64,000 bases of DNA from Psychrobacter submarinus (lineage in GTDB: Bacteria > Pseudomonadota > Gammaproteobacteria > Pseudomonadales > Moraxellaceae): contig NZ_CAJHBQ010000001.1 in the NCBI RefSeq assembly GCF_904846685.1, positions 930,001 through 994,000 on the forward strand, in the 5' to 3' direction. Positions 1 to 9,197 of the stretch are shown here, in pieces. The number at the start of each line of letters is the position of its first letter. Within the stretch, counting starts at the first letter, position 1. The notes beneath the pieces are model-generated. The model saw nothing but the letters and a program-made list of their open reading frames with translations, had not been told where the DNA came from and made no database searches. The position numbers were made by a program, and so were the translations under genes.

Positions 1-216
1 AATGGTCACGCGGGTGACTTGCCAAACTTAACCGCTAACGAAGATGGCGTAGCCACAATAAACTACGTCAGTAAAAAGATAGCAGCTACAAAAACGGGTA
101 AATACAGTGTCAATCGCTTAGCCTTTATCGTTCATGGCGGCGTTGATGATTATACGAGTCAGCCTTCAGGTGACTCAGGTGCGCGCGTAGCTTGTGGTAT
201 CATCGGTACTGTCTAA
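1..216 (+). CDS. sodC: Cu/Zn superoxide dismutase, C-terminal part (5' end outside window)
   Basis: The frame is open from base 1, so this is the end of a longer gene. The 71 visible residues match the last third of bacterial SodC: a GHAGDLPNL zinc-loop segment near the start, a VHGGVDDYTSQPSGDSG stretch supplying the C-terminal metal-site histidine, and the family ending GARVACGII with its disulphide cysteine. SodC dismutates superoxide in the periplasm. The signal peptide and first metal histidines lie outside the window. A strong terminator follows about 45 bases after the stop, so the gene ends its transcript here. The family call is firm; the upstream half cannot be judged. Confidence 0.88.
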   Translation, partial: NGHAGDLPNLTANEDGVATINYVSKKIAATKTGKYSVNRLAFIVHGGVDDYTSQPSGDSGARVACGIIGTV

Positions 217-256
217 GATAAGACTTGCTAATATAAGACTTTATATTATGAATAAC

Positions 257-288
257 AAAAACCTCTTAGCCGGCTAAGAGGTTTTTTT
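257..288. terminator. Rho-independent terminator after sodC
   Basis: A perfect stem CCTCTTAGCC/GGCTAAGAGG is followed by seven T and preceded by an A-run, so it could act in both directions, closing sodC on the plus strand and backing up topA on the minus strand. Confidence 0.9.
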
Positions 289-350
289 ATGGCGTTTAAT
301 AACTATTAGAGTGAACAAAAGATATAATCGATACCTTTTAAAAATGACAT

Positions 351-422
351 GGCGCTGCTGGGATGAATTTTGCGCAGCATCTGTGATAACAGCACGCAAG
401 CACAATTTATACCAGTAGCGCC
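351..422. repeat. Dispersed ~70-bp palindromic element, copy A
   Basis: The outer arms pair: GGCGCT...CTGG at the left with CCAG...AGCGCC at the right, followed by an inner imperfect stem (GATGAATTTTGCGC against the segment ending AATTTATA). A second copy lies at 8988-9057. The two copies differ at the tips in a pairing-preserving way (GCGC/GCGC here, GTGC/GCAC there). It sits between the convergent 3' ends of sodC and topA. It may be a REP/MITE-like element with a hairpin role; no coding function is visible. Confidence 0.75.
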
Positions 423-460
423 CCAGTTTATAACCGTTTTACTTCAAACTGGCTATATTA

Positions 461-3250
461 CTATTCTTCTACCCACTCGCCTTTACGCCAGTAGACGCCC
501 CAACGCGTGGCCTTGCCGTTTTTCTCGGAGCCGATGTATTGCTCTTTTTTCTTACGTGACCAGCGCAAAATAGTCGGGTTACCATCTGGATCTTCATCGG
601 GCCCTTCAAATAAATACTGGAACTTATCATCCATTTTATCTTGAATAGGACGCAGCTCAGCGAGTTTCGGCGCACGTGTCTCGCGCACTTTTGGGAACTT
701 AGACGCAGCTAAGAACATACCAGCTGCCCCCTCACGCAAGATAAAATAATCATCGTGCTTAGTGGACTTAAGATCCGGCAGATGAATAGGATCCATACGC
801 GGCGGCGCAGGCTCGCCAGTCTTTAATACTTTACGGGTGTTGTCGCAGTTTTGACAAGCAAAGTAAGGCCCGAAGCGTCCAGTCTTAAGCTCCATCTGCC
901 CATCACACTTGTTGCAATCAATGGTTGGCGCATCAGAGCCAGGGACTTCAAACTTACCTTCTTCTAAAATATAGCCATCGCAGTCTGGGTTATTACCGCA
1001 AACGTGCAACTTGAGACCGCCATCGACGATATAGCCATTCATCGCAGTACCACATTTCGGGCAGCGTTTTTTCTCCATCAAGTCTTTGACTTCAGCGGCC
1101 TCATCATCTGTGTCGCCATCGTCAAGACTGGCAAACGCTTCAACTGGCATGAGGTTCTTAGTGCCTTTACAGCGCTCTTTTGGCGGTAAGTTATAACCCG
1201 TGCAGCCTAAGAATACACCTGTAGAGCCGGTACGTAATTGCATAGGGCGATCACATATATGGCAGTGCACATCGGGCACATCGGTGGGATCGTTTGGACG
1301 CATACCGTCTTTGTCTTTGGCATGCTCGACTTTATGCTTAAAATCAACATAGAAGTTATCTAGTACATCTTTCCAGTCGCTATCACCTTCAGCAACATGA
1401 TCAAGCTTGTCCTCGAGCGCCGCGGTAAAGGTATAATCCATCAAGTCAGGGAAGCTGTCGGTCAATCTATCAGTGACGATATCGCCCATCTTTTCGGCAA
1501 ATAGACGCTTGTTTTCAAGCTTGACATAGCCGCGATCTTGAATGGTCGAGATGATAGAAGCATAAGTCGAGGGACGACCGATACCTTTTTTCTCAAGCTC
1601 TTTGACCAGACTTGCCTCAGTATAGCGCGGTGGCGGCTTGGTAAAGTGTTGGCTCGGATCGAGCTTATCTAGGGTGAGCTTATCGCCTTTTTTGACATCA
1701 GGGAGCAGCGTATCATCAGTTTTGGCCGGCGGCATAACACGAGTATAGCCATCAAAAGTCATCGTACGGCCGCGCGCTTTTAGCTCAACATTACCCGCCT
1801 CTACCAAAAGATTGACTGATAGATACTTAGCAGGCGTCATCTGACAAGCCACAAACTGCCGCCAAATCAGCTCATATAGACGAATAGCATCACGCTCAAC
1901 GCCTTTTAATTGCGTCGATTTCATGTTGACATTCGAGGGACGAATCGCTTCGTGCGCCTCTTGCGCGTTTTGTTTGTTACCGTAGAAGTTTGGCTTTTCG
2001 GGTACGTACTTTTGCCCATAGCTGTCTTCGATAAAGCCGCGCGCCCCTGCTAAAGCGTCTCCTGACAAGAACGTCGAATCGGTACGCATATAAGTAATAT
2101 GACCGGCTTCATACAAGCGCTGCGCTAAGATCATGGTCTTTTTGACCGAAAACCCTAGACGCGTACTGGCTGCTTGCTGCAAAGTTGAGGTGATAAAGGG
2201 TGCGCTAGGACGCGACTGAGTGGGTTTTTCTTCACGCTGTTTAACGATAAAGTCGTTGTCTTTGAGGACTTGTAGAACTTTATCCGTCTGCTCTTTATTG
2301 ACAAGCTTTAGCGTTTTGTCGTTTTGTTTAGTCGCTTCTAAGCGTATGCCATTTTCATCGCCCTCTTTTTTGCTGGTTTTTTTATCGTCAGCAACGTGAG
2401 TATCGGCATGAATCTGCCAATACTCTTCGGGGATAAAAGCGCGAATTTCATGCTCACGCTCCACGACTAAGCGCATCGCCACGGACTGTACGCGTCCTGC
2501 GGATAGACCGCGAGCGACTTTTTGCCAAAGAATTGGCGAGACCATAAAGCCGACGACGCGATCCAAAAAACGTCTGGCTTGCTGAGCATTGACGCGATCG
2601 ATATCGAGTTTGGATGGCTGCTTAAAGGCATTTTGAATGGCGTTTTTGGTAATCTCGTTAAACACCACGCGCTCATATTTACTATCCGCGCCGCCGATGA
2701 CTTCTTTGAGGTGCCAAGCAATGGCCTCCCCCTCTCTATCCATATCCGTTGCCAGATAGATTTTGTCAGCGTCTTTGGCTAGAGATTTTAGCTCTTTAAT
2801 CACTTTAGTTTTATTAGGCAGTACTTCATAGACCGCCGCCCAATCGTGCTCTGGATCGATACCCATACGGCGGACAAGCGCTTGCTGCGCCTTTTCTTCT
2901 TTAGATAAGCTCTCATCTTTATTAGCAGCAGCTTTTTTGGTGCCTTTGCTAGCGCCTACAGGAAGGTCACGCACATGACCAATACTCGAGCGCACCACAA
3001 AGTCTGAGCCCAAGTACTTATTAATCGTTTTGGCTTTGGCTGGTGACTCGACAATCACCAGCGACTTGCCTTTAGAGCCTGCACTGGCAGTGGTCGTTTT
3101 AGTAGCCTTGACACTAGCTGCTTTAGTAGCCTTCGCTTTCGTCGTTTTGGTAGCGGTAGTCTTTGCGGCGGCTTTGCTAGGTTTGGTTTCGCTAGTAGCA
3201 GACTTCGTTGTTTTTTTTGTTGTGGTTTTTGCCATATTTGACGACACCAT
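461..3250 (-). CDS. topA: DNA topoisomerase I
   Basis: Type IA topoisomerase that relaxes negative supercoils behind polymerases. From the N-terminus: a Lys/Ala/Thr-rich head of about 60 residues, then the Toprim domain opening with [13 protein letters not shown] (about residue 63), the catalytic tyrosine at about residue 387 in ITYMRTDST, and a C-terminal part with cysteine-ribbon motifs (CHICDRP..., CPKCGTAM..., CNKCDGQM...). The 929-residue length is slightly above the E. coli enzyme, mainly because of the basic head, which resembles a histone-like tail. The start is ambiguous: the listed ATG and an in-frame ATG five codons on (MAKTTTKK) both lack a clear Shine-Dalgarno sequence. A minus-strand gene of unknown role lies upstream. 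Confidence 0.97.
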   Translation of the reverse strand: MVSSNMAKTTTKKTTKSATSETKPSKAAAKTTATKTTKAKATKAASVKATKTTTASAGSKGKSLVIVESPAKAKTINKYLGSDFVVRSSIGHVRDLPVGASKGTKKAAANKDESLSKEEKAQQALVRRMGIDPEHDWAAVYEVLPNKTKVIKELKSLAKDADKIYLATDMDREGEAIAWHLKEVIGGADSKYERVVFNEITKNAIQNAFKQPSKLDIDRVNAQQARRFLDRVVGFMVSPILWQKVARGLSAGRVQSVAMRLVVEREHEIRAFIPEEYWQIHADTHVADDKKTSKKEGDENGIRLEATKQNDKTLKLVNKEQTDKVLQVLKDNDFIVKQREEKPTQSRPSAPFITSTLQQAASTRLGFSVKKTMILAQRLYEAGHITYMRTDSTFLSGDALAGARGFIEDSYGQKYVPEKPNFYGNKQNAQEAHEAIRPSNVNMKSTQLKGVERDAIRLYELIWRQFVACQMTPAKYLSVNLLVEAGNVELKARGRTMTFDGYTRVMPPAKTDDTLLPDVKKGDKLTLDKLDPSQHFTKPPPRYTEASLVKELEKKGIGRPSTYASIISTIQDRGYVKLENKRLFAEKMGDIVTDRLTDSFPDLMDYTFTAALEDKLDHVAEGDSDWKDVLDNFYVDFKHKVEHAKDKDGMRPNDPTDVPDVHCHICDRPMQLRTGSTGVFLGCTGYNLPPKERCKGTKNLMPVEAFASLDDGDTDDEAAEVKDLMEKKRCPKCGTAMNGYIVDGGLKLHVCGNNPDCDGYILEEGKFEVPGSDAPTIDCNKCDGQMELKTGRFGPYFACQNCDNTRKVLKTGEPAPPRMDPIHLPDLKSTKHDDYFILREGAAGMFLAASKFPKVRETRAPKLAELRPIQDKMDDKFQYLFEGPDEDPDGNPTILRWSRKKKEQYIGSEKNGKATRWGVYWRKGEWVEE

Positions 3251-3525
3251 AATAAAGGGTAAAAATAAAATAGGAATTGGCAGCCAAGCTTTTTATACCT
3301 ACAAATGAAATTATCTTAAGCGCTGCCTACAAAACGGTTATAAAAAAATAGTTATAAAATGTAAAATAACTGGTAAATATCAATAAAATAAGATCAAGCC
3401 TATAAGGAAGTTACACTGCTAAGCGTTAAAATGTCAACTTATTAAATAAAGTGCTTAATAAACTGACTGTTTTTTGGACAGTCATTTGCACTATCAAAAA
3501 CAGTTAGTTTGCTATGAGTGTGCTG
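3251..3525. other. Intergenic region upstream of topA
   Basis: AT-rich 275-bp spacer. It holds a modest hairpin TGACTGT/ACAGTCA at about 3462-3487 that could close the upstream minus-strand gene, and must contain the topA promoter. No ORF or mobile-element end was seen. Confidence 0.4.
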
Positions 3526-4179
3526 TTAATGAGTATAATTATCAGCCGTAACTCTTATATCATTATCCGCACTATTAGTACGAGATGCTGGCTTTTTTAT
3601 CTGCTCTGCCCACTCTTCAAGCTTCGATTTTAGAGCGAGTAAGTCCTCTTCGATCATTTGGGCGCGGTAGCTTGGATTGGTCATAGGCCGCACGTAGGAG
3701 ACATCTTCCCAATATATAATGATGCTATTGGCCTTAGTCCATAGGCCCTTAACAAAAGGTTCAATGCCCACAGGTAGATCTAAGGGCGTCTTATCTAAGC
3801 CAAAATTCGTCTTTTTGATAGTGTTGTTTTGACTGCCAGCATGATTACGAATAGCGCTTGGAATATTAAGCGCGACCGCATCAACACTCTCATCAACGAA
3901 ACGACTATCGGGACGCCACTGCCCGTCTATCACTCGATAGCGTGTATGCGGCAGCTGCACATTGTCTAGTACCAAACAATACTGCCCCATCATACCGCGG
4001 CCATACTCCTCATCGCGGCCGGGAAGCCATTCAGGACAAGTCACAAGCTTTGGGTTGAGCTGTAAGCGCCGCGCAGTCATGCGTAGTTTATCCAAACGCT
4101 GATCGATACCGTTAGGCTTGAGCGCCATCATACTCCCTAATACAAAAAGTACAATAAGGATAGCAATCCATATTCCCAT
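3526..4179 (-). CDS. Uncharacterised single-pass membrane protein
   Basis: 217 residues. One hydrophobic segment at residues 2-20 (MGIWIAILIVLFVLGSMMAL) is followed by a hydrophilic domain with a Cys-containing stretch (LVTCPEWLPGRDEEYGRGMM) and an acidic/basic helix near the C-terminus. The hydrophobic head is a membrane anchor rather than a cleavable signal peptide: no AxA site follows it. The family resembles conserved hypothetical proteins found near topA in Pseudomonas and Acinetobacter, but I cannot name a function. It is on the same strand as topA, 275 bases upstream of it. Confidence 0.8.
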   Translation of the reverse strand: MGIWIAILIVLFVLGSMMALKPNGIDQRLDKLRMTARRLQLNPKLVTCPEWLPGRDEEYGRGMMGQYCLVLDNVQLPHTRYRVIDGQWRPDSRFVDESVDAVALNIPSAIRNHAGSQNNTIKKTNFGLDKTPLDLPVGIEPFVKGLWTKANSIIIYWEDVSYVRPMTNPSYRAQMIEEDLLALKSKLEEWAEQIKKPASRTNSADNDIRVTADNYTH

Positions 4180-4475
4180 AAATTCTGCCTTTTTTGATTA
4201 GGGACTGTTGAAGATAGTACAGGCGACCGTTACTTGCGACGCCTGACAGTAATAGGTGCTACTCATAATAAGTACGAAAGTTAAAAAATCAAGCTTAGCT
4301 ATCTATAGGCTACTAATATTGCTTAGCTCATTGAGATGACTTCAATCATATTATGCTTTAAAAATCATAAACTTAGTTCATAAAAACATACCTATCTCTA
4401 ACACAACCTCGATAGCTAGTATAATAAAAGCTGCTATCATAACCTATATTATGACTCGTTCAAGTGAGAAAGTTT
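4180..4475. other. Divergent intergenic region
   Basis: About 300 bp between two divergent genes. It is AT-rich and should hold both promoters. I see no repeat, operator or RNA structure that I can support. Confidence 0.35.
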
Positions 4476-5018
4476 ATGATGCCTTATCTAACAAAATGCC
4501 AGTCAGCTTCGTCGTCGGCGCCTTTGTTATCAGTGAAGACACTTGGCAAAGCTAGTGCTGCTGTCTCTCTCATCACTGCGGCGGTTTTAACCTTATCTGG
4601 CTGTGCCACTACGCAAAGCCTTACCCCGCAGCAGTGCCAAACCAGTAACTGGCAAGAAGTGGGCTACGCCGACGGCTTACGTGGACGCTCAGGCGCTTAC
4701 TTTGGTCAATATGCCAATCAATGTGCAAGCGTGATTGGCGCTACGCCCAATCGAGTACTATGGGAGCAAGGTCGCCAGCAAGGCCTAAAAAACTACTGTA
4801 CTGAGCTTAATGCGTATAAGCTTGGCCGTGAGGGCTATGATTGGCAGCCCGTCTGTCCGCTTGAAGGAATAGAGAAGCTAGAAGAGGCTTATGCGCAAGG
4901 ACGCTATTACTATATCCGTCAGCGTGATTTGGACTATCTGCGCTCGCCTTATCCGTTTGGCTATGGAGGCCGTTTTGGTTACACTCCTTTTTATACACCC
5001 TTTGGGTATGGGTGGTAA
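4476..5018 (+). CDS. DUF2799 family lipoprotein
   Basis: Predicted outer-membrane lipoprotein of about 180 residues. A hydrophobic signal segment (AAVSLITAAVLTLSGC) ends in a lipobox with the acylated Cys at about residue 43. The mature part has the DUF2799 pattern: W-x-x-x-G-x-x-D-G-x-x-G (WQEVGYADGLRGRSG), a second copy-like WEQGRQQGLKNYC, and GREGYDW. The tail is rich in Tyr/Phe/Gly. Translation could begin at a GTG at 4464, but GAGAAAG sits well placed for the ATG at 4476, so I use that start. The function of DUF2799 proteins is unknown. Confidence 0.85.
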   Translation: MMPYLTKCQSASSSAPLLSVKTLGKASAAVSLITAAVLTLSGCATTQSLTPQQCQTSNWQEVGYADGLRGRSGAYFGQYANQCASVIGATPNRVLWEQGRQQGLKNYCTELNAYKLGREGYDWQPVCPLEGIEKLEEAYAQGRYYYIRQRDLDYLRSPYPFGYGGRFGYTPFYTPFGYGW

Positions 5019-5600
5019 AAAAGACAGAGCACAAAACCTCAATAAGTACGGTTGGAGGTCAGCCTTATTATTCTCATATTCTTTATTCTTATACTAGTGA
5101 TATTTCTAATACTAAGCTTATTGGTCTATATCGGTAGCCTGTTTTTTTAATGGCTACTTATTGAGTGGTTTGTCCACGAGTTATCTGCAAAGAAAACTCT
5201 CTTCTATGTGATTCAAGAACTCGCTGTTGTTATCCGAGCGACTGCCTTGTATAAAGCCCCGTCTTTATCTATCTGCAATTACCGACGTTCAGCACTTCAC
5301 TCAAATTGCCACTGCATAGTCATAGATACAAACTATGATACAAATGACAATCATTATCATTGATAAAATTTCTGAGTTACTTTATCATGAGCGTCTATTC
5401 ATACTTCTTAGCAGTTAATTGCAAAACGTCCAGTCATTAACCTATTAAATCAAGGGCATTCTATTTGGTTCTTGATTAACGAGCAGTGCTTTAGCGCTTT
5501 TTTATTGGTGTCAGGCGGGCTCTTTTTTATTTTCTATTGGCTGATAACTTTTATAGTCCTATAAGCTGCATCTTAACTATCACGATATTCCGAGTCTTTT
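5019..5600. other. Intergenic region with Fur site
   Basis: 580 bp without a credible gene. A Fur box is at about 5343-5361 (see its entry). The 240 bases between the box and the next start codon show T-rich stretches but no ORF, so either the leader is long or part of an upstream gene has been lost. Confidence 0.4.
5343..5361. promoter_or_regulatory. Fur box
   Basis: AATGACAATCATTATCATT matches the 19-bp Fur consensus (GATAATGATAATCATTATC) at most positions. It lies 240 bp upstream of a siderophore-binding lipoprotein gene on the same strand, so iron repression of that gene is inferred. Confidence 0.7.
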
Positions 5601-6638
5601 ATGTCTAATAATAATATTACTGCTCAAACTTCTATATTTAAACGTCCACTGCTAGCGACTGTGACGGCCGCGCTACTGGTCAGTATCAGTTTGACAGGCT
5701 GCTCCTCTAACACTAGTGAAACTGATGATACCAAAGTCGAAAACCACACCGCTGACGCGGCCTCCAATGTCGCAGATAATGACGCAGTCTCAGTCAAAAC
5801 TATCGAAGTAGATACCGTACGAGGCGATGTCAGCCTACCGATTAATCCCGCGCCGCTTGTAGTCTATGACATGACGTTGCTGCAAGACTTGGCAGCGCTT
5901 GATATCGCTGTCGCTGGGGTGCCAAGTGACCTGCCTTTAGACAACTTGCATTCAGAGACTCAGCCTGATCCTGAACAGGTGGGTACGGTATTTGAGCCTG
6001 ATCTTGAGGCCCTAAACGCCATGCAGCCACAAGCTATCTTGGTCGGTTCGCGTATGGCGGAAAAATACGATGCGCTCTCAAGCATCGCTCCAACCTTAGA
6101 TATGACTATTGATACGGCTAATATCTATGAGTCCAGCAAACAGCGCCTGCATGATTTAGGTGCACTATTTGGTAAAAGCGCGCAAGCGGCCAAACTACAA
6201 AACGATATCGACAGCCTAATCACAGAGACCAAAGCGGTCACCAAAGACAGTGGCACCGGTCTGGTGGTGATGGTCAATGGCAATAAAATGTCTGTCTATG
6301 GCGCTGACTCACGCTATGGCTTTATTCATAATGTCGTCAATGTGCCGATCGCTGACGATCAAATCAAAGACGGTCCTCATGGTCAGCCGATCTCTTTTGA
6401 ATATCTACAAAAGACCAACCCTGATTGGCTATTCGTCGTCGATCGTAGCGCCGCTATCGGTGAAGACAGCGTGGGTGCCAAAGCAGTCTTAGACAATCCG
6501 CTGGTCGCCCAAACCAATGCTTGGAGCAAAGATCAAGTGGTTTATCTGAGCCCAGACTCCTATCTTGCTTTCGGCGGCTACCACCAATGGATGCAGGATC
6601 TAACCACGATCAAAGACGCTTTTACTAAAGCCAACTAA
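5601..6638 (+). CDS. Iron-siderophore ABC transporter substrate-binding lipoprotein (CeuE/FatB/YclQ type)
   Basis: 345 residues. Signal segment and lipobox SISLTGC put the acylated Cys at residue 34. A low-complexity acidic linker follows, then a periplasmic-binding fold of cluster III/TroA type: VVYDMTLLQDLAALDIAVAG, an EQVGTVFEPDLEALNAMQPQ stretch typical of Fe-siderophore binders, and a C-terminal PDWLFVVDR-AIGE...YLSPDSYLAFGG. It should bind a ferric-siderophore (catecholate or similar) and deliver it to a FecCD-type permease. No permease or ATPase gene is adjacent, since an IS1595-type element follows, so the partner must be elsewhere or lost. A Fur box lies upstream. The ligand cannot be assigned from sequence. 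Confidence 0.88.
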   Translation: MSNNNITAQTSIFKRPLLATVTAALLVSISLTGCSSNTSETDDTKVENHTADAASNVADNDAVSVKTIEVDTVRGDVSLPINPAPLVVYDMTLLQDLAALDIAVAGVPSDLPLDNLHSETQPDPEQVGTVFEPDLEALNAMQPQAILVGSRMAEKYDALSSIAPTLDMTIDTANIYESSKQRLHDLGALFGKSAQAAKLQNDIDSLITETKAVTKDSGTGLVVMVNGNKMSVYGADSRYGFIHNVVNVPIADDQIKDGPHGQPISFEYLQKTNPDWLFVVDRSAAIGEDSVGAKAVLDNPLVAQTNAWSKDQVVYLSPDSYLAFGGYHQWMQDLTTIKDAFTKAN

Positions 6639-6717
6639 GCGTTGATAAGCGCTATATTATATTGGTCTAAAGTTGCAGCTATGGCTCAGACTTTATAGCT
6701 GTTTCATCATTTATTAT

Positions 6718-7425
6718 GGGGCTGTCCTAGATAACTAGTTCAAACCCTGTTTAACCCATTGTTTTAATTGTAGTAATTGCGACTTTGGGTCACTGTGATT
6801 AAAACGCCACTCACATTCCTTTAAATAGAGGTGAAAATGCTCTTTTGGAACTCCGTTAAACTTGCGTAGATGCCGTTTATCTTGGTTCCAAAAGTTCTCT
6901 ATACTATTAATGTGATTCTTGTCATTAACAAAGGTTTTGGAGTGGTTAATACGATAATGAGTAAACTCACTGACATCTAATGCGTTATAGCTTTTAAATG
7001 AGTCAGTATAAACAATGCTATCAGGCTTCACTTTTTCTCTTATGATTGGGATCAAAGTATCTGCTTTAGCATTGGGTATAATACAAGCGTAGACCTTGCC
7101 ATTACGCTTTAGTAGACCAAACACGGGCACTTTGCTACCAGCACCTCGCCCTCGCTTGCCTTTACGAGTGCCACCAAAGTATGATTCGTCTACTTCGATT
7201 TCGCCTTCAAATAGACCAGGGTCTTGGCTATTCTCGTAAATAAGCAGTCTTAGCCTATGAAAGTAATAACTGGCTGTCGTTTTATTAACACTAACTAAGC
7301 TTGCTGCTGTTCTGGCGGTAGAACCGGCAACAAATAACTCGATGAGTCTGTTTTGTTTATACCAACTTAGTTTACTCTTTCTCATAGTACTATCCTAAAT
7401 AATTTTATTTATCTAGGACAGCCCC
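6718..7425 (-). mobile_element. IS1595-family insertion sequence (ISXO2-like)
   Basis: The 708-bp element is bounded by 17-bp perfect inverted repeats GGGGCTGTCCTAGATAA. It contains a single transposase gene. The flanking 8-mers (TTTATTAT left, TTCTTTTT right) are not identical, so no target duplication is evident; drift or recombination may have erased it. Confidence 0.9.
6735..7385 (-). CDS. IS1595-family transposase (ISXO2-like DDE domain)
   Basis: 216 residues. An N-terminal helix-turn-helix region (WYKQNRLIELFVAGSTARTA) precedes an ISXO2-like transposase domain with the acidic triad region EVDESYFGG, then YTDSFKSY and the H-x-NSIENFWNQ motif. The reading frame is intact and both ends of the element are present, so it may still be mobile. 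Confidence 0.93.
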   Translation of the reverse strand: MRKSKLSWYKQNRLIELFVAGSTARTAASLVSVNKTTASYYFHRLRLLIYENSQDPGLFEGEIEVDESYFGGTRKGKRGRGAGSKVPVFGLLKRNGKVYACIIPNAKADTLIPIIREKVKPDSIVYTDSFKSYNALDVSEFTHYRINHSKTFVNDKNHINSIENFWNQDKRHLRKFNGVPKEHFHLYLKECEWRFNHSDPKSQLLQLKQWVKQGLN

Positions 7426-7511
7426 TTCTTTTTAATCTATTCAAACAATCTTTATTCGATATAAATATTAAGCATTTAACATGCCAAGACGTATTTAGAA
7501 CCAATTCTCCA

Positions 7512-7550
7512 TAAAAAAATCCTGCCTTGAAGTAAGACAGGATTTTTTTA
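7512..7550. terminator. Bidirectional terminator after the TorF porin gene
   Basis: Stem AATCCTG-CTT/AAG-CAGGATT, flanked by an A-run on one side and a T-run on the other, placed 40 bases past the porin stop codon. Confidence 0.85.
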
Positions 7551-7587
7551 TCGCAAGGCTAATTTTCTAGCCTATGCTATTTACAAC

Positions 7588-8331
7588 TTAGAATGCTTTA
7601 GTAATTGTAAATACAGCACCAGTCTCTACACCACGTTTGTACGGGTTGGTGTCGGCGTCAATATTTGTGCCGACAGCAGCAAGCTCAGCTGACAGGTCTT
7701 CAACAGAAGCAAAGCTGTAAGTCACACCAACTTTCCAGTCGATGTAGTTATCATCGCCACTAGCGTTATCACTGAAATCATAATCGTCAGCAGTGGTATA
7801 ACCTAAGCTTGCTACACCACCGAAAGATGCGCTCAATGGCATGCTATAAGTCAGGTTTAAATACCATGCATCAGTATCTAAGCCAAAAAAATCATTAGTG
7901 AAATTCACGCTTGCAAGCAAACTGTCACCAACAGTGATGGTGTCTGCAAAACCTAGACGTGCATACAGCTCAAGCCAATTCAAATCAGAAGCACTTGGAT
8001 AGCCGTAGTACAATAAACCGACATCTAAAACTGGTTTAGACGCCAAAGAGCCAAGTTCAGTGCTATAACCTACATATGGATCGAGCTCTAATGAGCTACC
8101 AAAGCCGACATTCGAGCCCCAGACACCTGCGTATAAGCCAGAGCTATGGGTTAATCCATAACCAACTTGAACGGCAGGGTCGCTTTCAGTTTGTGTCATA
8201 CCACGATAGCGGTAATCTGAAGTCATTGCTGCAGTACCAGAGAATGATACATCGCTTTCAGCTGCCATAGTCAAGCCACTTGCACAAGTGAGTAAAGATG
8301 CAGCCACTAATGTAGAAAGTTTAAAGTTCAT
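7588..8331 (-). CDS. TorF family putative outer-membrane porin
   Basis: 247 residues. A Sec signal peptide (TLVAASLLTCASGLTMAAES, cleavage after AMAA-type residues near 24) leads into a beta-barrel with alternating hydrophobic strands. The SDYRYRGMTQTESDPAVQ and YAGVWGSNVGFG motifs are typical of the TIGR02001 (Gcw_chp/TorF) family, and the chain ends with a phenylalanine (TITKAF), as expected for a BAM substrate. The solute is not known for this family. It is monocistronic, with its own terminator and a 350-bp AT-rich upstream region. Confidence 0.88.
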   Translation of the reverse strand: MNFKLSTLVAASLLTCASGLTMAAESDVSFSGTAAMTSDYRYRGMTQTESDPAVQVGYGLTHSSGLYAGVWGSNVGFGSSLELDPYVGYSTELGSLASKPVLDVGLLYYGYPSASDLNWLELYARLGFADTITVGDSLLASVNFTNDFFGLDTDAWYLNLTYSMPLSASFGGVASLGYTTADDYDFSDNASGDDNYIDWKVGVTYSFASVEDLSAELAAVGTNIDADTNPYKRGVETGAVFTITKAF

Positions 8332-8613
8332 GTTGGTATTCCCCCAAGCTGTTTATTACAAATGTTCAAATCGAAATGATTTGACTCTGAACTTGTTATT
8401 GAAATTGCAAAGGGCGTGCCAACTTTATTAAGTTACTGTTTTATCTTATTTCTTTGCAATAAAACTGCAATAACTTACAAAACCAACTTTGAAGCATTAT
8501 TGTATTGCACAAATATTGGGCGATTTATTGATTTTGCACCAAAACAAATCAAACTGTATCAAATTGTTTGTAAATAGGAATTATTCTTATACAGTTTATA
8601 TTCTGCACGATGC
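8332..8613. other. AT-rich upstream region of the porin gene
   Basis: No ORF. A long AT-rich stretch must contain the minus-strand porin promoter. It includes repeated short words such as TTTGCAATAAAACTGCAATA and CAAATCAAACTGTATCAAA, which I cannot assign to a regulator. Confidence 0.3.
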
Positions 8614-8648
8614 AATAAAAAAAACCAACCGCAGTTGGTTGGCTTTTT
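8614..8648. terminator. Terminator after the thrC fragment
   Basis: Stem AACCAAC/GTTGGTT with A-run and T-run flanks, directly downstream (minus strand) of the thrC-like fragment. Confidence 0.8.
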
Positions 8649-8679
8649 AAGTATTTTCTTCTGAGCAAAGCATGAAAAA

Positions 8680-8940
8680 TTATTTTTCCATATTTGATAG
8701 GATTGATGTTCTGACATCATCCAATGTGGCATTGATGGTGAGCATCACGGCATCGGCACATTGTTTGATCGCAGTGTCAGGATCTTTTAGACCATTACCC
8801 GTCACTGTGCAAACGATCACCGAACCTTCAGCGATTTTACCTGCTTTAATATCACGGATTGCACCGCCGATTGAAGCCGCCGATGCAGGCTCAACGAATA
8901 CGCCTTTTACTTCTAATACTCTTGGATTAGGTTTGGTCAT
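8680..8940 (-). pseudogene. thrC: Threonine synthase C-terminal fragment
   Basis: The 86 residues match only the end of PLP-dependent threonine synthase: [14 protein letters not shown] and [20 protein letters not shown] are the classic C-terminal ThrC motifs. The PLP-lysine domain and about 80% of the enzyme are absent, so it cannot make threonine. It does have a usable start: AAAGGAT lies 6 bases before the ATG, and a terminator follows, so a short protein could still be made. The truncation point lies close to palindrome copy B. It is probably a relic of a duplicated or relocated thrC. Confidence 0.8.
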
Positions 8941-8987
8941 TTTTTATCCTTTTAGCTGTCTAGTTAACCCACTTTAAAAACGATACA

Positions 8988-9057
8988 GTGCTACTGGGAT
9001 GAATTTTGTGCAGCCTCTGTGTAAGCAGCACGCAAAGAAAATTTATACCAGTAGCAC
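8988..9057. repeat. Dispersed ~70-bp palindromic element, copy B
   Basis: Second copy of the element at 351-422, in the same orientation. Outer stem GTGCTACTGG/CCAGTAGCAC. About 80% of positions match copy A, and the tip base pairs differ by compensating changes. It lies between the TonB-receptor terminator and the thrC fragment. Confidence 0.75.
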
Positions 9058-9097
9058 AGTCATACAACCATCTTGGTGAGGTCTAAAATTACGATAA

Positions 9098-9140
9098 GAA
9101 AAGCCAGCTCTCCTCGTCAGACAGCTGGCTTTTTATTTTT
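9098..9140. terminator. Bidirectional terminator after the TonB-dependent receptor
   Basis: Stem AAAGCCAGCT/AGCTGGCTTT with a T-rich tail on the plus strand and an A-rich flank on the other, 60 bases beyond the receptor stop codon. Confidence 0.85.
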
Positions 9141-9197
9141 CATCAGTCACACTACGATTATGCAGTCAGAGCTGATAGATTTTAGAGTTAACGACTT

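Noticed and set aside
6718..7425. Target-site duplication for the IS1595 element
   Set aside because: The 8-bp flanks are both T-rich but not identical; I do not claim a duplication.
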